A DNA stretch of 64,000 nucleotides. It comes from Solenopsis invicta. Its lineage: Eukaryota > Arthropoda > Insecta > Hymenoptera > Formicidae. Below the pieces are notes generated by a model, which saw nothing but the letters and a program-made list of their open reading frames with translations, did no database searches and had not been told where the DNA came from. This document shows positions 14,070-26,035 of this stretch, in pieces. The position numbers and the translations under genes are program-made. The stretch lies in contig NC_052677.1 of NCBI RefSeq assembly GCF_016802725.1, positions 12,015,306 through 12,079,305 of the forward strand, read 5' to 3'. Every line of letters begins with the position of its first letter. Within the stretch, counting starts at the first letter, position 1.

Positions 14070-14873
14070 CAGGCTTGGATAGTAACTAGTTAAAAAGTTA
14101 AAAGTTAAACAAAAAGTTAATAACTTTTAACTTAATTTTAAGTTAATTTTATGCATTAATTTTTAACTTTAACTAGTTATTTTTAAACTTAACTTTTATT
14201 AACTTTTTTCTACGTTAATTTTTTTTTGTCTGTACAAATGACAGCATAATATATCGGATTCTATCCTCAGCACGTGTAGAACGAATATGTAGTGCAGGTG
14301 GTTTACTATTGGTACAAATATTGGTTGATGACTTAGGAGAAAAGTTAAGTGATCATTTTGAAATAATGCTCTTATTAAAATTGAATAATTACTTTAATAA
14401 TGATAAATATTGGTTGATGACTTAGGAGATTATATTTTATCATAATATATAAGATTATATTTTAAATTATATACGTAAAATCATATTTTTAATAATTTAA
14501 CCATAAAATGTAAAAATTGTAAAAGAATACACGTATATTACATAAAAAACAATATTTCTCTTTTACTTTATATAAACTTAAATTATAAGTAAAAGAAAAA
14601 ATTTGTTTGATAATTTATACTATAATTGTTTTGTTATTTAAAATAATGGAATTTAAAAAAAATACTATATTCTAATTTTATATAAATAATGATTTTCAAA
14701 ATTAATTTTTATTTTAACCAAAATTAACCTAAAGTTAATTTAATCTTAACGTAACTTCAACTAAGTTCATTTTTTATTCGTATAATTTTTAACGTAACTA
14801 AATTAATTTTATGTGTCATCAACTTTAACTTAAAGAATTTAATTAAAAAAATTTATTATCTTACTGAACCTTG
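14070..14873 (+). mobile_element. hAT-like non-autonomous element, 804 bp
   Basis: The left end is CAGGCTTGGATAGTAACTAG and the right end on the minus strand is CAAGGTTCAGTAAG, a decayed inverted repeat. Flanks are CACATAAT (14,062-14,069) and CACATAAC (14,874-14,881), a target duplication matching at 7 of 8 positions. It is in the opposite orientation to the copy at 9,906-10,407 and shares the same interior TTAAC-rich sequence. No transposase frame is visible. Confidence 0.75.
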
Positions 14874-15268
14874 CACATAACGAACGATCGTGAATCATGT
14901 AAAAATGCATTGTCGTTGATAAAACGATAGAAAAATCTCGATAACATGTAAGCTGTTCAAGATTTCTTCATATTTATATGCTGCGCAATCAACAACTTGT
15001 TGCTCTTGAATATCCTAGAGGCACGACAAAGTACTAAGATATTCAGCGTCAAGAATGTACATTTGTCGTCAACTCATTTATTAAAAAAAATTTGGGGGGG
15101 GGGATAAGTCTAGCAACAATTTTGCGACAAACCGCAATTTTCGATTATTTGGAAATTGTATCAATAATAATTATTCTCACTGACACTTCTTTTTCAACGA
15201 TGCAAAATCAACAAATGTCTAACGGGACGCGTCCACGAGTACATTTCCAGTTAATTTTTACGACTTAC

Positions 15269-17551
15269 CTGACACTAGAGACGCTTCTCTGAATGTCCAC
15301 ATTGTTCCTCCTGGCGGCCTCCTCGAGAGTAACGACCTCCTGCTGGCGTCTTCTCTCCTCCTCGGGTGGATGCAACGGTATGATGATGTAGTCCGGCTCC
15401 TTCTTCTTGGCGGTGGCCGACTGTTGCTCCTCCTGCGTTCTCGTCGTCGACTCGGTACTCTTCTTATGCGCTTCCGAACGCGGCACTTTCGTTCTACCGC
15501 TGAACCTCAGCCTGGAGAACCTCTGCAGAAAGCCGCCCAGACCGCCCTTCTTTCTTTCCTCGTTCTTCATGGCGGCGGAGGACGAGGACGGTAAGGAGAT
15601 CGAAGACACCGCGTGAGTCTTGGCGGGCTCTCGCTTTGGGGCAACGAACGACGACAGTTTCGCGTCCGCTATGACGACGCTCGCGTCCTGCTTGTTAACG
15701 CTCGGCGCGCGTTGTTGCTCGTCGCCTTGGCGTTTGTCGCGATCACCACCGCGATGATTCGTATCAACTGCCGCCACGGCCACCGCGGGCTTCCCACTAC
15801 TACGTTCACCGAGTGAACCCGCATCGTCGGGTGGGGACTCGGAGCCAACACCGCGGACACTGTGTCCCTCCTCTTCTACCTCCTTTTCCACCGCCTCCAT
15901 ACCGTCCCTCTTCTCTTCCTCCTTCTCTTCCTTCTTCGCTGTCGCTTGCTTCTCGATCACGACCCTCCACAGACGTTCGCTGGCGCCTCGATCGTTCGAG
16001 CCAGGACTCTGAGAGCGATCTTCGTGGTCCCGATTCGACAACGCGCTCTCCGCGTTCATACTCCACTCTTGAACCCTGCTCTCGTCCGCCTGAGGAAGCT
16101 GTGCCGCTCGTTCCGGATAAAACTCACCGATGAAGCTCTTCTTTACGTCTCCAGTCTCTCCCTCGTTTCGTTCGTCGGATGATTCTTCGTCGACGTGATG
16201 GGAGGACACTGCCGAAGAATTTTCGAGGACACTTTTTAACTGATTTGGCATCTCCAATTCGATCTTCTCACGCAAAACGACCCTATTTTCCAAGCAGGAT
16301 GCTCCTATGGGTTTGGTTTCCAAGCAGGGATAATCTACCTCGTCGTCTAGCAATCGGGGGCTCATCGCCCTAACATCGCCACAGGCCAAAAATGGATCCG
16401 AGTTTTTTTTTATCTGACCGAAGAACGAGTCGTTCTGCGGCTCCTTCCCAGGCCTGGAGTTCTCGCTAACGTTCGCGTCGGAGCCCATTTGGCGCATCAC
16501 GTCGGCGACATTTAGCTTGGAGGAGCGTCCGGATGTACCTTCCTCCAATTCGTCGCACGCGTCCATTCGTTGGAACGCCGATCTTGAACTCTGTAACGCT
16601 TTGATGTAGTCACACTGCTGTGCCAGTTCGTAACTGGCATTGTTCATCATCCGTTTCTTCCCAGGGGAGCTAGCTCCGTCGCGCTCCTCGTCGTTATCTT
16701 TGAATTTCCTTTGAAAATTTTTCTCGTCCACCTCGAGTTGCTGGGCCAGCTCGTAACTGGCGTTGTTCTTCACTCTTCGACTTTTCACTCGACCGGACGG
16801 CGTTCGTTGAATCGTCTCCATCGCCAAAATGGCGGCGTTCGCCACTCCGGAAGCCGTCGCTTCCTCCACCTCGCGTTTAAATTGCTTGATAGCTTCGTCG
16901 AGGTCGTTCTCCGTCACCATCGCTATGTCTAAAACGCAATTGGAGCGATCTTGAGTCTTCACCGTTGACGTAGTCTTCGCTTGCTTGTCGCGCGTCTGCT
17001 GCGTCTCGCTCGCGTGTTCGACCTTCGTTCGTTCTTCGTTTTCCTTCTCGCGTTTCGCCTCCATAGTGTCGTCCATGAGCGTGCCCTGAGCCGGTTGCGT
17101 CCTGACCGAGCTGGTCAAGACGACCTTTGTTCCCGCTTGCGTTTCATCGTTCTCGCTCAGGCTCGTATCATCTCGCGAGCTCTTCAGGGTCGCGGCCTCG
17201 TCGCCGGACGCGGTCTCCGCCATTTCGCGACCGTTCATCTCGTCGTCGCACACAGCGACGACGCCGCAGAGATTCAAGTCCACCGGCACGCTGGCCACCC
17301 GCGTGTAATTTTCGAAGAGAGAGGACGTCGACACGTAGGAGGTCGTCCTCGAGATGCGAAGACGAGACGGCGAGCTTAGGCCGCTGCGTACTGACTCCTC
17401 ACCACCGTCGAGCAGACTGGGCGCGCTCTGCGACTTGTCCGTGAATCTAAAATTAAAGCGCTCCTCGTCGCTCCACCCTTGATGTTGCTGTTGGCGGCGA
17501 CGACGGTGGTGGTGGTGATGGTGATCGTGTTGATCGTACTGCTGTTGTTGG

Positions 17552-17602
<51 letters not shown>

Positions 17603-17992
17603 GGATACTGCTGTTGCGGATGCTGATGATGATGATGATGATGATGGTGGTGGTGATGATGTTCCGCGCCGCCGCCGCTGCCGCTGCCGCCGCCGCCACC
17701 GCCGCCGCCGGCTATATTTAACCTAGCCGTCTTCTGGCCGGACTTGAGCTCCAAAAGAGCGTCTCTCTTCGTCTCCACGCCGATCTCCCGCAGATCGATC
17801 GTGTTTCGATAATCCAAGGACGTCGCGTACTTGCCGGACTCGCCGTACAGCAGCCGATCCTCAAAACCGGTCGTCAACCGGGAATCGGTGTGAGTTCGAC
17901 TTCGTTCGTACTCCTCGAAATCGTATTCGTCTTCCTCGTCGTCGTCGTCGTCGTCGTCATCTTCATATTCCTCGTCCTCGTGCCAAAAGTCT
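15269..17992 (-). CDS. Large disordered protein gene, exon 4 (main 2.7-kb exon)
   Basis: A 2,724-bp exon encoding about residues 310-1218. The acceptor is ...GATACAG at 17,993 and the donor is a perfect AG|GTAAGT at 15,268. Both boundaries are phase 2 and match their neighbours. The protein starts with an aromatic/acidic patch (RDFWHEDEEYEDD and an eight-Asp run), then GFEDRLLYGESGKYATSLDYR, then a Gly/His/Gln low-complexity tract (about residues 420-475, from CAG and CAC repeats). Two copies of NNASYELAQQ lie about 40 residues apart (near 717 and 757). Long Glu/Lys/Ser-rich disordered stretches follow, then a basic patch GGFLQRFSRLRFSGRTK and the motif DYIIIPLHPPEEE near the end. No enzyme domain, transmembrane segment or signal peptide is visible. 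The length and composition suggest a cytoskeletal or junctional scaffold, but I cannot name a family. Confidence 0.8.
17540..17715 (-). repeat. Coding CAG (poly-Gln), CAT/CAC (poly-His) and Gly-rich repeat tract
   Basis: On the plus strand this reads as long runs of CTG and CTGTTG, then GATGATGATG, then GCCGCC; on the coding strand it gives Gln, His and Gly runs inside the 2.7-kb exon. The longest pure CTG run is around 17,562-17,600. Such triplet tracts commonly vary in length between individuals. Confidence 0.85.
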
Positions 17993-19157
17993 CTGTATCG
18001 TGTAGACGAACATTGTCGAAATACATTGGAAACTTTGTCTTATTTCTATTTTTCTATTCGTTCAATAAAAATGACGAAATATGGAATTTAATGTTATAAG
18101 TATTGAGCGTTTATCAAAAATTTTGCATCTTGTAATGTGGGTCCTTCTAAAAATAGAGCTGCATTCTTAAAGAATGCGTATGCAAAATGCGCATTGCGCA
18201 CTTAAGAATCAAGCAGTGATCTGGCGATTCGATAATGCGTTTGTGCTTCAAACGTTTATAATATCGGCAGTAAAGTCAAGGTGGTCTTCCTCAGGGTCGC
18301 GATTGCATTTAACTTGGCCGTAAAACGATCGTCACGCGAAGGGGAATTCGGCATACGAGTGCCAAGAAAACCAAGAAGCGTTTAACACCCAGCACGAACG
18401 GATGTTGAACGTACAAATTCACATACATTGTTTAACCCTTTCATTCTGAGACTAGAGAAATCAATTATTTATTCTTGTCATTTCAATTATAAAAAATTAA
18501 TTATATTATACGGATATGTTATTTTCATTTGGTAAAATCATATTAACCGTATTGATTATTAATTAATTTTTAACATTTCGTTTAATGTATTCAATGACAG
18601 ATTAAACGAGAAAATTAGAGATGTAGGATAAAAGTGATCTAAAAAAATATAAACAAATATTTCGCTGACAAAGGAATATGAAGAGAATGTTTATCTCATG
18701 GAAATGTCTGCGAAACGCAGAAATGCACTTACCGCAAATCCTCGCAAACTAATTCGGGAAACAATGCTTGATTACAATAGTCGGGTATCTCTATTCTAAC
18801 GACGCGTGCAAAAATAGGCGGGCGTGTTAAACGACGTGTGCATGTATGCCAAGAATAACAAACAAAAGCCTTGGTAGCGTCTGTCGGAATTGCAACGCGG
18901 GTGAACTAACTAACGTTACGTTTGAACAATTGCACACACAAACAGGGAAAATAGTTCGAAAATAATTTAATCAAAAGTTCATGAACAAAAAAAGAACATG
19001 TACGGTTCTATTATCAATTGTGTCTTTGTTGAAATTGTGAAAAGTGTTAAGTAACTTTTGACACGTAAAAACCGCAATATATTTTTAAGGTCAAGTAGAA
19101 ATTTTCCAATGTGTTCTTTATTCGTTAGGGATTTAACGTAAGAAGCATGTAGCTTAC
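17993..19157 (-). other. Intron of the large gene (1.2 kb)
   Basis: Between consensus donor AAG|GTAAGC and acceptor ATACAG. It is AT-rich; no embedded gene or element is recognised. Confidence 0.65.
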
Positions 19158-19664
19158 CTTGGACGTTGGTTTTTCCTAATATTCGACAGATCAGCACCCC
19201 TCTTCAGGTACAGAGGCGCAAAACCATTCGACATGGACGCTTGGCCGAAGCCCTCGTCCTTCTGACACGTGTCCAGGCTTTCGAAGCTGCGATAGGGTCT
19301 GATCCTCGGAAAATGGTCCGCCAATGTGCTGGCGAAACCGTTCGGTAGCAGCCTATCGTAGTCCTGTTCCAAGCTATCGGGCGAATCATTCTCCGGGTGA
19401 GAGGTATTCGACCGGTTCGAATACTCCAGGGAGTCGAAGCTGTAGCTCGAAGGTGACAGGGTAGCGCAGGTCCTCTCCAAGGATTCGAACTGCAGCAGCG
19501 AGCTCGATCTAGAAGAGGCGGTAGACCTGGAGGACCTTGGCGACGCCGGATACTCGTCGTAAACTGTCACTTGCTGATGATGATGATGGTGATGGTGATG
19601 ATGATCGGTGCCGTGGTCGCGACGGCGCCGCTTCTTCGGCACCACCGAGTTGCACTCGCTACCG
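19158..19664 (-). CDS. Large disordered protein gene, exon 3
   Basis: Encodes about residues 141-310. The donor is CAAG|GTAAGC, phase 2, joining exactly to the 2.7-kb exon to restore an Arg codon. The acceptor is less certain: CAG at 19,665-19,666 or TAG at 19,659-19,660 both preserve phase 2, and their pyrimidine tracts are weak; the better-looking GGAAG near 19,685 would break the phase. The product has a basic patch PKKRRRRDHG resembling a nuclear-localisation signal, a nine-His run, then a Ser-rich part with repeated short motifs (QFESLER, YSFDSLEY, YRSFESLDT, SPDSLEQDY). These SxxSLE-type repeats could be phosphorylation or docking sites, but this is inference. A missed small exon between this one and 21,777 cannot be excluded. 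Confidence 0.65.
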
Positions 19665-21001
19665 CTGCCATCCAGTCGTTCGTCTTCCGAGAATCAGCAA
19701 GGCGACGCAATGAAGATGACGATGCTGACGATAACGGCAGGCACGCGAGGACTCGAGAGAGTAAAAGCGAGACGAACGCGCGAGCGCATGGCCTAAACCT
19801 ACTTTACTCGGAATCCAGATCTCGCATGTTACTTTTAATTCCACGAATCTCATTAGGGTAGACAGAAGTGGAATTCGATGCTCGACGACCTACTTCGTAA
19901 AATCGAGTCACGGAAGTGATCCAATGTTCGTCACTGTCACTCTATACGCACGCACGCACACGTACGCACAATGTCCGTCAGGAAGCCACGGTTCATTCAA
20001 CCGGAAGCAGCGCTTACGGCATCACGCGCTGGTCACATCGGTTGTCAACCGAGTCGTAATTGCTGGGTCGCGTGCGACGCGTAATCGAACCGATTATTAT
20101 CGTCGATTCAGGTGCAATTACATAATATACATGCAGAGAATTATTAAAAATTTTAAATTCCACGTTAAAAAAATGTTGTCGAGAGTCAAAACGCGTCGCG
20201 GAATTTAATCACCCATTATGCAAACTTTTTTTCAATTAGAATAATAATAGAGATGTGAATTATTTTTCTTTTTATGTTTTTTGCATTATAGATATCACTT
20301 CAATTTTATAAAAGAAATGGAGTTTTGTTATATTATTTAATTTATTAATAAATGCTTGTATTAAACTACTTGCGCTTCAAAAAATTTAAATAACGTTTCC
20401 GATAAGAGACATTAAACAAACAAACGATCACGGCATCGACGCGTCGAGTATTTGTTCACAGTTTGACCTTTAGAACTCGTCGATTAAGGAATATATAAGT
20501 TAGATATATATCCTGTACACAGTATGTTACTTCGATCGAGCACGATACGTTCCTCGGCAAACAGTATACTGAAAGAAATATTGCATCGGCAGCGAAAGGT
20601 CGCGCGCGTGCAGGAAAATAATTCCGCCGGTTATATTTGTCATTTCATCGAATTCCAAGAGCCTACATCTTAAGAAGAGCCGAGAGACTAAAAAAAATAT
20701 ATATATATTTGCAGAACTTTGTTCGTTAGAGCCGTTAAGTATTTCAAGATCGTCGAGCTATTCAGAGTTTACTCAACTCATTTTAATTCTCGTTTTCTGG
20801 ATTTCGAGTGCTTCTTGTAAACAGTCTACATTTTTAAACGCGGAACATCCGTTGTAATAAGAGAAAATACATGCGCCCCTACGCACTGCAACCATGCAGC
20901 TGCGTGTTACAACGGCTGCGTACTTAAAGGCGCATTCGAGAACATTGTTGTACCGCGTGGGCGGGGAATACTATTGCAATCCACGAGTCTTTTATTTACT
21001 T

Positions 21002-21034
<33 letters not shown>

Positions 21035-21776
21035 ATAAAAACAGCTCGAAGTTAAAAAATTTTTTAATCGCTTTTATATAGCAAAAGAATGATTGTAAAA
21101 TTTTCGATCGTAAATCTGTGATACTTTTAGTTCTAAAAATCCGTTTTATAATATTTTGACTGCATAGATTTCAATTTTCGTTAATAATACGATTTATATT
21201 ACTTCGTGTCATCCATCAAATTCTTCGAAAAAAGAAATTGTAAGGACAAATTTATGTGGAAAAAATGGTTTTGCTAAAGTATCTAAAAGTTTAATTAGAT
21301 TAGAGAAAGAGAAAGGGAATAATTTTGTTGGACTATTAAAATAATTGTGTAGCACGCTCAAGCATGACGAGCAATGCTGCAAGAAATTTTAACATTCTGA
21401 CAATTAGCTTGGGCATCCTACGTAATTATTTAATAATCTAACAATAATTAGTTTCACAGATCTGTATCTGCCAAAATTTTTAGACACTTCAGCAAAATAG
21501 TTCTTCCGTGTAGATTTTACGTTCGAGCAATCGACCTCCTCCGATTTTGATGGTGTAAGCGCGAGTAAATGTGACGAATAATCGCATGTCCGACGTAATT
21601 CCCGGTTTCTTAATGAGTCGGAAGATTAGGCTGCCGGTAAGAAAGAGAAAGTAGAACGACCCCGCGTGAACAATGTCTAACTCTCGCGATCTTCGCCCGG
21701 GGTGACGAACGGGATTTCACAAGATCATCTTCGACGTGCAACTCTGTTGTTTAATGTCGAGAATTGGAGCTCTTAC
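19665..21776 (-). other. Intron of the large gene (2.1 kb)
   Basis: AT-rich, with a dispersed repeat copy at about 21,230-21,520 and otherwise nothing that can be called. Confidence 0.55.
21230..21520. repeat. Dispersed repeat, copy shared with 36,200-36,470
   Basis: Common landmarks in the same order include GTTGGACTAT, a TTCAAGCATGA or CTCAAGCATGA block, GCTGCAA, a short block ending AATTAGCTT, and a TCTGTAT/CAGCAAAAT block. The two copies are diverged and no ends or coding region were identified. Confidence 0.5.
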
Positions 21777-21948
21777 CTGCCGATCTCTGCCGATCTCTGC
21801 TTCGTCTTGATATGAATCACACTCTCGGTCTCCGAATCGGACCCCAGCCAGTACGTTGTGCCGCTACGATCGGAATCGCTCTGAAGATCATCGGACGTCT
21901 CCTCCAGAATCGTCTCCAGAAAATCGATTTGTTGCACTAGCACCGTAT
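21777..21948 (-). CDS. Large disordered protein gene, exon 2
   Basis: A 172-bp exon with a strong acceptor (TATTTTACAG) and a consensus donor (CAG|GTAAGA). It enters in phase 1 from the exon ending at 28,254 and leaves in phase 2. It encodes about residues 84-141: a short amphipathic, helix-prone stretch (VLVQQIDFLETILEETSDDL) followed by an acidic Ser/Asp segment with GTTYWLGSDSETES. The compact, hydrophobic-acidic character suggests it is the most conserved part of the protein. Confidence 0.75.
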
Positions 21949-24584
21949 CTGTAAAATACAAGGTCCCCGTCACATTAGCATTATCATCAACTCGTGAATT
22001 AAAACTTCATTAAGTTCAATAAAAAAATGAAAGCTATTAAAGAGCTATTTAACATTTTCATTATAAATTCTAAATTATAAGCTCAAATAAGATAAATAAA
22101 TTTAATACAAGATGCCAATAATGAGCCAGACTGGATGTTCATGCATACAAAAATATATTCGTTATAAAAGCATTCAACCTTAAGGAGTAACGCGTTACTT
22201 GTAACGCCATTATCATTTTTGTCACTTTTTTTTTAAAAGCCATTATTTATTGTAATAAAAAAAAAGTTAATTTGTAAATAATCAGTTTCTACTCACTATA
22301 GCATTTACCACATCTCGTTTGATGTAATACATAATTTTTCTCTACTTAATTATAATTAATTTCAAAGAATCCTTATTTTCATTAAGTATTTTATCAATTG
22401 GATTCCGCGGATTCTATAGGTTTGAGTTTCACACGCGTTAAATGCATTTTCTGCGCGCATGCATGCATTTTCTGCGCGCATGCTATTATTTCACGTCGAT
22501 CAAATTCAACGTAAGCGGAGCGTAAAAATGTAAACTCGTTATTTATGCCTCGTCATTTCGTCGTCGAAAGTGTGGCAGCCGTTTGGCCGCAGAAGCGCAC
22601 AAGCGAAATTCTTAACGAGAGGTCGTGACTCATTCGTTATCGAGTGCAACCATTACGTTGGAAGATAACGTAACTGGAGGGTCGTCTACCTCTAGAGCTT
22701 TCGCCGTCGATCAAAGCCGATGCGAGACGTTTCGGGGTATACCACACGATTTCTGAGAATTAACGTCGTCGCTTCCAGCACACAAAGTCGACTTTTCGAT
22801 ATAGCATACGGTGGGAGCTTTCGTAACAAATGGTTATTGCTATAATGTGATTAAATTTACGGTAATTAACAAAATGTGTCATTCGAAAAATAATATTCCA
22901 AGATATATTGGTGAGAATTATTGGCAATCCTAATCGAAAATAAATAAAATTTCCATTTCAGCTTCATAGTGAAACGTGTTTCGTCCAATGGCAGAGGAAT
23001 AGAAACTGCCATGACAAAAATTATGGCGAGTGCAAAGGGGTTAAATGTCGTTAATTAACCACCTTCGACGAAAAGCGACGAATCGCACGAATGTAGGAGC
23101 GTAAAGTACGTTCCCGTACGTTCCTGCCTTCCTCGTCATCGCGCGATGAATGATGGCGTGAACAGTTAGACGCTGCCGAGAACGGGACATCGCCGCATAG
23201 TTGCACGGCGCAACGAGCAAACGCGGAGAATACATTCGGTGCACTCTAGCCGCGAGCGATCGCTCGTTCGCTCTCTCGTGGAAAAGTCAAACGCTATCTT
23301 ACCCTTTCATCTTACTAAAATAGTTGCGTAACGTTACGCGTACGCGGTTGTAACATTTGCATCGCCGGGTCGGTCGCTTCCTCGCATCGCGCGATTCCGC
23401 AATTAAAGGCGAGAGGAATTTTTATTCGAATTTAGATTACATTATTCTCGCTCCGTTTCTTCCGATCGAGCGGGCGATTGCGAGCAATCGTCGCGTCACC
23501 AGCGAACAGTCGAATAGACCAGGGCCGAGGTCGAGGCTTTCCCGAGAGATTGTATTTGTAATTTTCCACGAGTGGGCGACGATAATGATATCGAAATAAA
23601 CTTTGCACATCTGCATCGGGCGTGCGATCTTAAATGCGATCCGGCGGACTGATGGTAGAGAGTCAGCGTGAGAAATAATGAATGGCGCGGAAGAAGAAGC
23701 GGAGTGTATACTCTTGAGTGAGAAAACTACTTCGAAATGCGCTGTCGCACGTCTCCAGCCGAGTATTGTTTTTTTTTTCTGTTTCTTAATACGCGCACTC
23801 TATTACGCTTAATTAGCCACAATTGTTACACGTCTCGTACGTTGTACGTAGGCTTGATGAAAAATATAAACGGCCGAGGGGTACTCGGAAGATAATGGAA
23901 AGCGTTAATCATCGCGCTTGATTATATGCGGAATCGAAGATACGCAACTTGATCGGCGCGTTCTGAATCACGGATCAACCAATTAATCCCAATATAATTG
24001 TAAAGCCGGTTCGAGTGACGCAACAGAATACCTGCGCGTGAATGCACCTGATTTCCGCCACACCTCGAGTCATCGGAACGTATACAAGCGCCCGATGAGA
24101 TTACGTTTACGATGGGAAATCGCGTTAATCAATGCGATACTGGACCAATTTTGACGAAGTCGTAGATCAATTTGGAAATAGAAAAAAAAAATTAATTCGT
24201 GAATTTTTTCTACCTAGAGAAAATCAATTTAAATTGAGAGAAAACGATATCTTCGCGAATTTCGTACTCGCTTCTCGATATTGCGGAACGTCTTCCTCCG
24301 ACGCGCGTGCGAACGTCATACACGGAATAAGATCACGCGTACCGATACCGTCGTTAAATGGAAGTGTTTTTAACCACGAGGCCGGACCTCGTAGCGATTG
24401 CGAGAGCGGGTCGTCAGGCCGCTGAAACGCAATTTGTCTTGCACGAGTGCGGAGGCACGCACCAGTATGCAACATCATGGCGGAGCCACCTGTTGCAGTC
24501 GCCTGCCTGTTGCCGTCCATGACTAACGGACGAGAATAAACCGCCGTGGCTTACATAAAAATAATCAGACGGACTAGCGTCTTA

Positions 24585-24744
24585 AGCCCGTATCAGACTA
24601 CGCATTGAAGATTGAAGATTGAAGATTAAAGATTGAACTTTGGCCAATCAAAATGAAAGGAGTTAAAATTTCCTTGTTTTGATTGGTCAAATTTCAATCT
24701 TTAATCTTCAATCTCAATCTTCAATGCGTAGTCTGATACGGGCT
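24585..24744. mobile_element. Palindromic MITE, 160 bp, TTA target duplication (Harbinger-like)
   Basis: The ends AGCCCGTATCAGACTACGCA and its reverse complement are perfect over the first ~30 bp, and the element is almost entirely a hairpin built of ATTGAAGATTGAAGATT repeats. Both sides are flanked by TTA. A 3-bp TTA/TAA duplication is typical of PIF/Harbinger elements. It has no coding capacity. Confidence 0.8.
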
Positions 24745-25845
24745 TTAGAGGCCTTCCAGCGGATATAGCGATATGCGTGTGATGCACGAGTCCGAATGAG
24801 CAGAATTTCTGAATTCTTCAGCGCGAACATCGAGAACGGAGAACGGAGAGTGTGTAGCTAACAAAGGAAGAATTTTGTTTTGCTAAAATTGAAGATACAC
24901 AATGCCCGTCCTACGTAACGGAGTGCTCATTTTATCATTACTAATAACACTTTATGGTGCACTAATTTTAAGCGTATTTTACTTTCTATCTTTGAGATGT
25001 ATAAGACTTTCTTCATTCCCAACCGGTCTCTCGAAGCGAATGATAAACTAACCAGAGCGGATAACTTTTCTCGCGCAGTTATACTCGACCGATCCCCTTG
25101 CTCACTCTCAATTTCTTACTTCGTGCGGTTTGTTAATCTGCCCGTTTGCTAATCGATCCACGTAAATTCGCGTGAGCAGAAACTCAAGTTACTTTTCCCC
25201 ACGCCGACCAGTCATTGTTATTGTTTTTCAACCTAATTACTGAACATCCTAAATGACCTAAATCAACCTCGTTCAAAATTCTCGAAGCTCCCAAACGTGT
25301 TAAAAGAAGATTCCTTTAAAAAATCCAGTGAAATTCAAGAGAAATGTGACTGAACGCGGAATCGTTGTTTACAAAGCGCGCAAAAAGTACGAAGATTATA
25401 ACCGTCAATTGTACTGTACAACACGAAATTTGTCTTGAGATTTAACAAGTCATTATTTAACAAGCCGCTCTTGACTGCCAAATACGAAATTAAGCCTAAA
25501 GTGTTTCTATCACATCAGGATTTTGAGAATCTGCTATTAAAGTTGCAGCTAAAAATCGCAATTTTGACATTTCTCGGTGATTAATAGCTCTGGAGTGGAA
25601 TATGTTACAAACTTTCGCAAAGTTTGAAACGATAGATCAAAATTTCAAAAATTTGTAAAATTAAATTATTTATTGGAGAATGTGTAATTAACCATTTTCA
25701 GTTTTTAGAATGTGAGTATATTTTGTGGAAATTTGTTTTTTTCAGAACTAAATGTGCCCTTGAACGGGTTAGATTAGGCAAGGTCAGTTTCAATAAGATT
25801 AAGTAACTTAAAACTTTCCTTGTTTAGTTTACATTTTATTCTATA

Positions 25846-26035
25846 CACAGTAAAAAGTAAAATGTAATTTTAACATTTTTGCATGTCCCAGAAAGTCCAC
25901 TCTAAATTTTAAGTTAAAATAACTCAAAAGTTAAGTTAAAATAACTTAAAATAAGAGTTATTTTAACTTAACTTTGGAGTTATTTTAACTTAAAATTTAT
26001 AGTGGACTTTCTGGGACATTTTATTTTTTACTGTG
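25846..26035. mobile_element. Palindromic MITE, 190 bp, TA target (Tc1/mariner-like)
   Basis: The ends CACAGTAAAAAGTAAAATG and CACAGTAAAAAATAAAATG (minus strand) are flanked by TA on both sides. An inner matched block, TGTCCCAGAAAGTCCACT, and TTAAC/GTTAA-rich centre extend the palindrome across the whole element. TA flanks and CACAGTA-type ends suggest Tc1/mariner. Confidence 0.8.

Larger units (their letters stand above)
8232..15268 (-). other. Intron of the large gene (7.0 kb)
   Basis: This lies between two phase-2-compatible exons with consensus splice sites. It carries two hAT-like elements (9,906-10,407 and 14,070-14,873). Near 9,525-9,585 there is a TATATATATA stretch, an initiator-like TCATT and a 74-codon plus-strand frame, discussed as a weak finding. 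I see nothing else that can be called. Confidence 0.65.

Noticed and set aside
24132..24425. 97-codon plus-strand frame
   Set aside because: No homology, splice sites or composition support; the opposite strand is open over the same stretch.
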